From positions 153,951 through 217,950 of the forward strand of contig NZ_MUXN01000024.1 in assembly GCF_001995215.1 (NCBI RefSeq): DNA of 64,000 bases, given 5' to 3'. The position numbers and the translations under genes are program-made. Source of the stretch: Amycolatopsis azurea DSM 43854 (GTDB lineage Bacteria; Actinomycetota; Actinomycetes; Mycobacteriales; Pseudonocardiaceae). The notes below the pieces were generated by a model. The model searched no databases, was not told the origin of the DNA, and saw only the letters and a program-made list of their open reading frames with translations. This document shows positions 60,407 to 64,000 of the stretch, piece by piece; the first letter of the stretch is position 1; every line of letters begins with the position of its first letter.

Positions 60407-61006
60407 TCAACTGTAGGAGGGTGCGCCTGCGCCCAGGTAGTCCAAGTACAGGTCCAGCGCCGCCTCGAGGTGATCCGCGGAACCGGTGGACATCAGGATG
60501 GTCACGCCGCCCTGGATCGCGGCGATCAACGCGGCCGAGGCGCGGACCGGATCGACGTCACGGCCGATCGACCCGCTCGCCTGCATGTCCTCGATGCCCG
60601 CCTGAATCTGCCGTTGCCACTGCTCCAGGAGTTGCCTGGTCACCGCCTGCGCGGCCGGGGTGTGCCTGCCGATCTCGGTGATCAGCACCCCGAGCGGGCA
60701 GTGCACGCCTTGCCGCCGGTATCGCTCGACCACGACGTCCCGCCACTGGCCCCACGCCCGCCACGAGGTCAGCTGACCGAGATACGGCTGCTGGTCCTCG
60801 ATCACCTGACCGGCCTCCCATTCGGCCACGGCCATCAGCAGTTGTTCCTTGCCCTCCGGGAAGTAGTGGAAGAGCTGGCTCTTGCCCGTGCCGCTCCGGC
60901 GGCCGATGTCGTCGAGGGTCGCCGCGCCCACCCCGCGCTCGCGGATCTCGTCGGCTGCGGCGTCGATGATCCGCTGCCGCGTCGCGGCGCCCTTCTTGGT
61001 GAGCAT
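60407..61006 (-). CDS. TetR/AcrR-family repressor of the quinone oxidoreductase / epoxide hydrolase genes
   Basis: 199 residues from the ATG at 61006, with GGGAGGTCCTG before it. HTH: GAATRQRIIDAAADEIRERG, VGAATLDDIGRRSGTGKSQL, FHYFPEGKEQLLMAVAEW. The C-terminal half is the TetR_C_33-like ligand region. A 16-bp site (61021-61036) overlaps the region just upstream of its own ribosome site, and the same sequence occurs twice in the divergent gap at 62085-62135, so it likely represses itself, the oxidoreductase and the SnoaL/epoxide hydrolase transcripts. Inducer unknown, probably an epoxide, quinone or aromatic metabolite. Confidence 0.88.
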   Translation of the reverse strand: MLTKKGAATRQRIIDAAADEIRERGVGAATLDDIGRRSGTGKSQLFHYFPEGKEQLLMAVAEWEAGQVIEDQQPYLGQLTSWRAWGQWRDVVVERYRRQGVHCPLGVLITEIGRHTPAAQAVTRQLLEQWQRQIQAGIEDMQASGSIGRDVDPVRASAALIAAIQGGVTILMSTGSADHLEAALDLYLDYLGAGAPSYS

Positions 61007-61020
61007 CAGGACCTCCCGAA

Positions 61021-61036
61021 TGTACTTGCCGGTCCA
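61021..61036 (-). promoter_or_regulatory. TetR operator, self-regulation copy
   Basis: TGTACTTGCCGGTCCA lies 15 bp upstream of the TetR ATG, just outside its ribosome site. It matches the copies at 62085-62100 and 62120-62135 at all but two positions. The consensus TGTACTTGCSGGTACA is a TGTAC/GTACA inverted repeat with a six-base centre. Confidence 0.8.
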
Positions 61037-61064
61037 TTGTCCCGTGTCCGGCGAGTGGACGCGA

Positions 61065-62027
61065 TCACGGCACCAGCAGCAGCTTCCCGGACGTGCGACG
61101 GGACTCGATGTCCCGGTGCGCCTGCGCGGCGTCGGCGAGGGCGTACCGGCCGCCGATATGTGGTGTCAGCCGTCCGCGGCGGATGTGGTCGAAGAGCTCG
61201 TTCGTCCGCCGTGCCAGTGCCTCACGGGTGGGTACGTGGTCTGCGACGGACGGATACGACAGCAGGATGCTGTTGGGCAGTTCGGCGGGGCGGAAGGTGG
61301 GATTGCCGTTCACCACGCCGTAGTAGGCGTGCACTCCATGGCGGCGCAGTGCCCGTTGTGACGAATGGAACGTCGCCGCGCCGCCGCCGTCGTACACCAC
61401 CTGCGCACCCTCGCCGCCGGTCAGTTCGAGGACGCGCCCCTCGAAGCCGCCTCCGGCCGACACGAGAACGTGGTCGGCGCCGGCTTTCTCGGCCACGGGG
61501 ACCTTGTCCTCGCGGGACACCAAGCCGATGACCGTGCCACCGCGAGCCTTGACCAGCTGGGTCAGCAGGAGCCCCACCCCGCCCGCGGCGGAGTGCACCA
61601 CGGCCGTGTCGCCCGCCTTGACCGCGTAGGTCTCCGTCACGAAATGGTTCGCGGTCAGACCCTGCATCAGGATCGCGGCGGCGGTCTCGTCGTCGATGTC
61701 GTCAGGAACCCGCACCACCGTGTCCGCCGGGATGGCGAGCTGCTCGGCGTAGCTGCCCTTGTGATAGCGCCAGGCGACCCGGTCGCCGACCGCGAGGCCT
61801 TCGACGTCCGGCCCCTGCGCTGTGACGATCCCCATTCCCTCGACGCCGAGCACGGTGGGCACCGACCAGGTGGGCAGCGGCATCTTGCGGGCACCGGTGT
61901 CCATGAAGTTCACCCCGGCCACGCCCAGCCGCACGCCCACCTCACCGGCACCGGGTACCGGATCGGGGAACTCGGTCCAGGTCATGACCTCGGGGCCGCC
62001 GTATTCGCGAACGTGGATCGCGCGCAT
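61065..62027 (-). CDS. NADPH:quinone oxidoreductase (zinc-free MDR family)
   Basis: 320 residues. The N-terminus has AIHVREYGGPEVMTWTEFPD and GVNFMDTGARKMPLP; the NADPH-binding domain has AVVHSAAGGVGLLLTQLVKA, and the tail ADAAQAHRDIESRRTSGKLL is typical of quinone oxidoreductases (QOR). No zinc-binding cysteine set is present. It reduces quinones or alpha,beta-unsaturated carbonyls with NADPH in the cytoplasm. It shares the operator-containing gap with the divergent SnoaL and epoxide hydrolase genes, so detoxification of reactive aromatic products is a coherent reading. Confidence 0.9.
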   Translation of the reverse strand: MRAIHVREYGGPEVMTWTEFPDPVPGAGEVGVRLGVAGVNFMDTGARKMPLPTWSVPTVLGVEGMGIVTAQGPDVEGLAVGDRVAWRYHKGSYAEQLAIPADTVVRVPDDIDDETAAAILMQGLTANHFVTETYAVKAGDTAVVHSAAGGVGLLLTQLVKARGGTVIGLVSREDKVPVAEKAGADHVLVSAGGGFEGRVLELTGGEGAQVVYDGGGAATFHSSQRALRRHGVHAYYGVVNGNPTFRPAELPNSILLSYPSVADHVPTREALARRTNELFDHIRRGRLTPHIGGRYALADAAQAHRDIESRRTSGKLLLVP

Positions 62028-62084
62028 CAGGGACTTCTTTCGCCTCGGAACTCGCTGTCCGGCGCCAAGGTAGAGACCAAAAAA

Positions 62085-62135
62085 TGTACCGGCAAGTACA
62101 AACGATCAACAGTCAGGAGTGTACTTGCGGGTACA
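62085..62135. promoter_or_regulatory. Twin TetR operators in the divergent promoter gap
   Basis: TGTACCGGCAAGTACA (62085-62100) and TGTACTTGCGGGTACA (62120-62135) are the same 16-bp site in opposite orientations, flanked by A-rich and T-rich ends (AAAAA before, TTTTT after). Both match the site before the TetR gene. One repressor could thus shut the quinone oxidoreductase gene on the left and the SnoaL/epoxide hydrolase pair on the right at the same time. Confidence 0.82.
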
Positions 62136-62193
62136 TTTTTCCGTCTGCATTCTCGGCCGGGTCAAGCAAATCCGGCCGTTTGAAGGGAAACCG

Positions 62194-62631
62194 ATGGACG
62201 ATCTCGCCCGACTGGTGGCGACGGAGGACGTCCGGCGCGTGATGGCTCGCTACGTCTACAGCGCCGATCACCACCGATGGGACGATCTCGCGGCACTGTT
62301 CCTGCCCGACGCGCCGTTCATCGCGTCCACAGTGGACGGATCGGTGCAGGCGCGGATGACGGGCCGCGACGACATCGCGGGTCAGCTCAAAGCGCGTAAC
62401 CACCCGGATTCCGTGCTGGTGCATCACCTGTTCTCCAGTGAGATCGACTTCGAGTCGGAGGATTCGGCCACCGGTGTCTGGGCCATGGAGGACATCGTCA
62501 CCAGACCGGCAGGTGAACCCGCCGGAATGCACGGCTACGGCCACTACCGGGTGCGCTTCACCCGGCTGGACGGACGCTGGCTCATCGCCGAACTCCGCAT
62601 CACCAGGCTCCGCCTGGACTGGACCTACTGA
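62194..62631 (+). CDS. SnoaL/NTF2-like protein
   Basis: 145 residues from the ATG at 62194 (GAAGGGAAACCG precedes it; the longer frame upstream crosses the operators and is excluded). Typical fold text: DDLARLVATEDVRRVMARYV, YSADHHRWDDLAALFLPDAP, then GRDDIAGQLKARNHPDS and the C-terminal strands GHYRVRFTRLDGRWLIAELR. SnoaL-like proteins are small cone-shaped cyclases, isomerases or binding proteins. The gene precedes the epoxide hydrolase by 19 bp, and the pair may act on the same epoxide-containing product. No specific substrate evident. Confidence 0.82.
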   Translation: MDDLARLVATEDVRRVMARYVYSADHHRWDDLAALFLPDAPFIASTVDGSVQARMTGRDDIAGQLKARNHPDSVLVHHLFSSEIDFESEDSATGVWAMEDIVTRPAGEPAGMHGYGHYRVRFTRLDGRWLIAELRITRLRLDWTY

Positions 62632-62650
62632 AACCCCAGGGAGAAATGAC

Positions 62651-63868
62651 ATGACCGACACCCTCGAACCCTTCGTCGTCAACGTCGAGCAGGACGTCCT
62701 CGACGACCTCCGGTCGCGCCTGAAGGCGACCCGGTTCGCACCCGATCTCGACAACGAAGACGAGGCCTTCGGGCTGAGTACCGCCTATCTCAAGCCGATC
62801 GTGGAGTACTGGGCCGACGGTTTCGACTGGCGGGCCGTCGAAGCCCGGCTGAACGGCTACTCACACCATCGCGTCGACGTCGGCGGCACGCCGGTGCACT
62901 TCATCCGCGAGCCGGGCAAGGGTCCCGCGCCGATCCCGCTGCTGCTCATGCACGGCTGGCCGTGGACCTTCTGGGACTGGAGCAAGGTCATCCGCCCGCT
63001 CGCCGACCCGGGCGCGTACGGCGGCGACCCCGCGGACGCCTTCGACGTCATCGTCCCCTCGCTGCCCGGATTCGCGTTCTCCACGCCGCTGACCAACGGC
63101 AAGGAGAACTTCGTCAGCATGGCGGACCGGTTCCACACGCTGATGACCGAGGTGCTGGGCCACGAGCGATTCGGCGTCGGCGCGGCCGACTACGGTGCGC
63201 TGGTCGGGGCGCAGCTCGGCCACAAGTACGCCGACTCGCTCCACGGTATCCACCTCGGGAACGAGATGCTGCTGACGATCTTCCAGGGCGATCGCCATTG
63301 GGATCTCACCGGCGGCGCGCCGATCGACCAACTGCCCGCGGGGCAGCGCGCCGACATGGTCAACTTCGTGAACACCTACGTGTCCCACGTCGCGGTGCAC
63401 ATGCTCGACGGGCAGACGATCACTCACGGCCTCAACGATTCCCCGGTCGGGATGCTCGCCTGGATCCTGAAGCGGTGGAAGAAGTGGAGCGACCAGAACG
63501 GGGTGTTCGAGGATTCCTATCCCATGGACCACATCCTCACCAACGCGACGATCTACTGGGTCAACCAGGCCATCGGCTCGTCGATCCGCGCGTACAAGAA
63601 CGTCAACCGTCACCCGTGGCAGCCTTCGCACGACCGGACCCCGGCCGTCGAGGCGCCGGCCGGCTTCACCTTCCACCTGGGCGACGCCGCACCTCCGGGA
63701 GCCCACGACCGTGAGCAGCGGGTCGCCGCGTTCAAGAAAGCGGCCGGTCATTTCTACGCCGACGTGCGCCAGGTGAACGTCCACGAGAAGGGTGGCCACT
63801 TCGGTCCGTGGGAGAACCCGGAGGCGTGGATCGACGACCTGCGCACCACGTTCCGGCCGCTGCGCTGA
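62651..63868 (+). CDS. Epoxide hydrolase (alpha/beta-hydrolase with EHN cap)
   Basis: 405 residues from the ATG at 62651 (CAGGGAGAAATGAC before it). N-terminal EHN region: EPFVVNVEQDVLDDLRSRLK, then oxyanion motif LLLMHGWPWTFWDWS, nucleophile Asp candidate in VGAADYGALVGAQLGHKYA, and the C-terminal catalytic His in VHEKGGHFGPWENPEAW. It is complete and would open an epoxide to a diol in the cytoplasm. Some relatives work on xenobiotic or fatty epoxides; the neighbouring oxidoreductase and SnoaL genes suggest handling of reactive intermediates under one TetR. Confidence 0.9.
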   Translation: MTDTLEPFVVNVEQDVLDDLRSRLKATRFAPDLDNEDEAFGLSTAYLKPIVEYWADGFDWRAVEARLNGYSHHRVDVGGTPVHFIREPGKGPAPIPLLLMHGWPWTFWDWSKVIRPLADPGAYGGDPADAFDVIVPSLPGFAFSTPLTNGKENFVSMADRFHTLMTEVLGHERFGVGAADYGALVGAQLGHKYADSLHGIHLGNEMLLTIFQGDRHWDLTGGAPIDQLPAGQRADMVNFVNTYVSHVAVHMLDGQTITHGLNDSPVGMLAWILKRWKKWSDQNGVFEDSYPMDHILTNATIYWVNQAIGSSIRAYKNVNRHPWQPSHDRTPAVEAPAGFTFHLGDAAPPGAHDREQRVAAFKKAAGHFYADVRQVNVHEKGGHFGPWENPEAWIDDLRTTFRPLR

Positions 63869-63957
63869 CACCGGCGCGACGAGCGTGGACGGTCGTGAGT
63901 GGCGTTTCGGGTTATTGAGCAGATAGGCAAAGGTGTCCTGTCAGGTGCCACGTCCGT

Positions 63958-64000
63958 GAAGGCCTCCTTGAGGGACCCAGGGTCCCTCAAGGAGGCCTTC
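63958..64000. repeat. Perfect 43-bp palindrome at the window end
   Basis: 63958-63978 is repeated inverted at 63980-64000 around one central base; the right arm reaches the last base and may continue beyond. The core GAAGGCCTCCTTGAGGGAC matches a segment at 54266-54283, so this is another member of the intergenic repeat family. It lies after the epoxide hydrolase, where it could serve as terminator. Bases 63869-63957 hold only the 19-mer-like copy at 63891-63909. Confidence 0.75.

Overview
The window is very GC-rich with strong third-position GC bias and frequent GTG/TTG starts. It carries a SARP regulator, PucR, TetR and Lrp regulators, a DUF222/HNH gene behind an actinobacterial LexA box, a catechol pathway and many perfect intergenic palindromes. 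This points to a filamentous actinomycete, probably Amycolatopsis or a close relative in the Pseudonocardiaceae (inference; no rRNA marker is present).

Region 1 (1-2483): the 3' end of a molybdopterin hydroxylase gene, two long hairpin repeats, a SARP-type activator and a small unknown gene. Region 2 (2484-26364): 21 co-directional, mostly overlapping genes encode a complete extracellular contractile injection system (eCIS, phage-tail-like) of the actinobacterial kind: cap (DUF4255), two sheaths, two tubes, LysM hub protein, gpD-like hub, spike, gp25, two gpJ-like baseplate proteins, a tail protein I fusion, three paralogues that share an undescribed N-terminal domain, a tape-measure candidate, an AAA+ ATPase and a 98-residue protein. 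There is no capsid, terminase, integrase or T6SS membrane-complex gene. Region 3 (26413-31426): a DUF4241 gene converges on a 1231-residue protein with a His-Me-finger nuclease-like C-terminus. The likely reading is an eCIS cargo toxin and its possible immunity protein. The 98-residue protein and the toxin share a short QD[RK]VGNxAVA segment near their N-termini/C-termini that could be a loading tag.

Region 4 (31567-48501): mixed housekeeping and accessory genes: a SAM methyltransferase, an ornithine cyclodeaminase-like enzyme, a protein made of four tandem cold-shock domains, a YdcZ-type transporter, a secreted protein, a VOC pseudogene, an APH-like kinase, a coupled oxidoreductase / coiled-coil / GreA-like group under a PucR regulator, a TetR gene coupled to a broken glycosyltransferase, an ABC exporter, two small secreted cysteine-pair proteins and a divergent XRE / ImmA-IrrE / membrane-protein operon. 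Region 5 (48517-54047): a double-module Lrp regulator divergent from AbgT plus an M20 carboxypeptidase (p-aminobenzoyl-glutamate-type uptake and cleavage), a MITE-like repeat with 35-bp inverted ends, and the SOS-box DUF222/HNH gene. Region 6 (54765-57083): UDP-glucuronate decarboxylase-like and UDP-glucose dehydrogenase genes, together a route from UDP-glucose to UDP-xylose.

Region 7 (57100-64000): a catR-catB-catA-catC gene set on one strand turns catechol into the 3-oxoadipate enol-lactone. A separate TetR regulon follows: quinone oxidoreductase, SnoaL-like protein and epoxide hydrolase, with three matching 16-bp operators. The window closes on a perfect 43-bp palindrome. No tRNA, rRNA, CRISPR array or intact transposase was seen.
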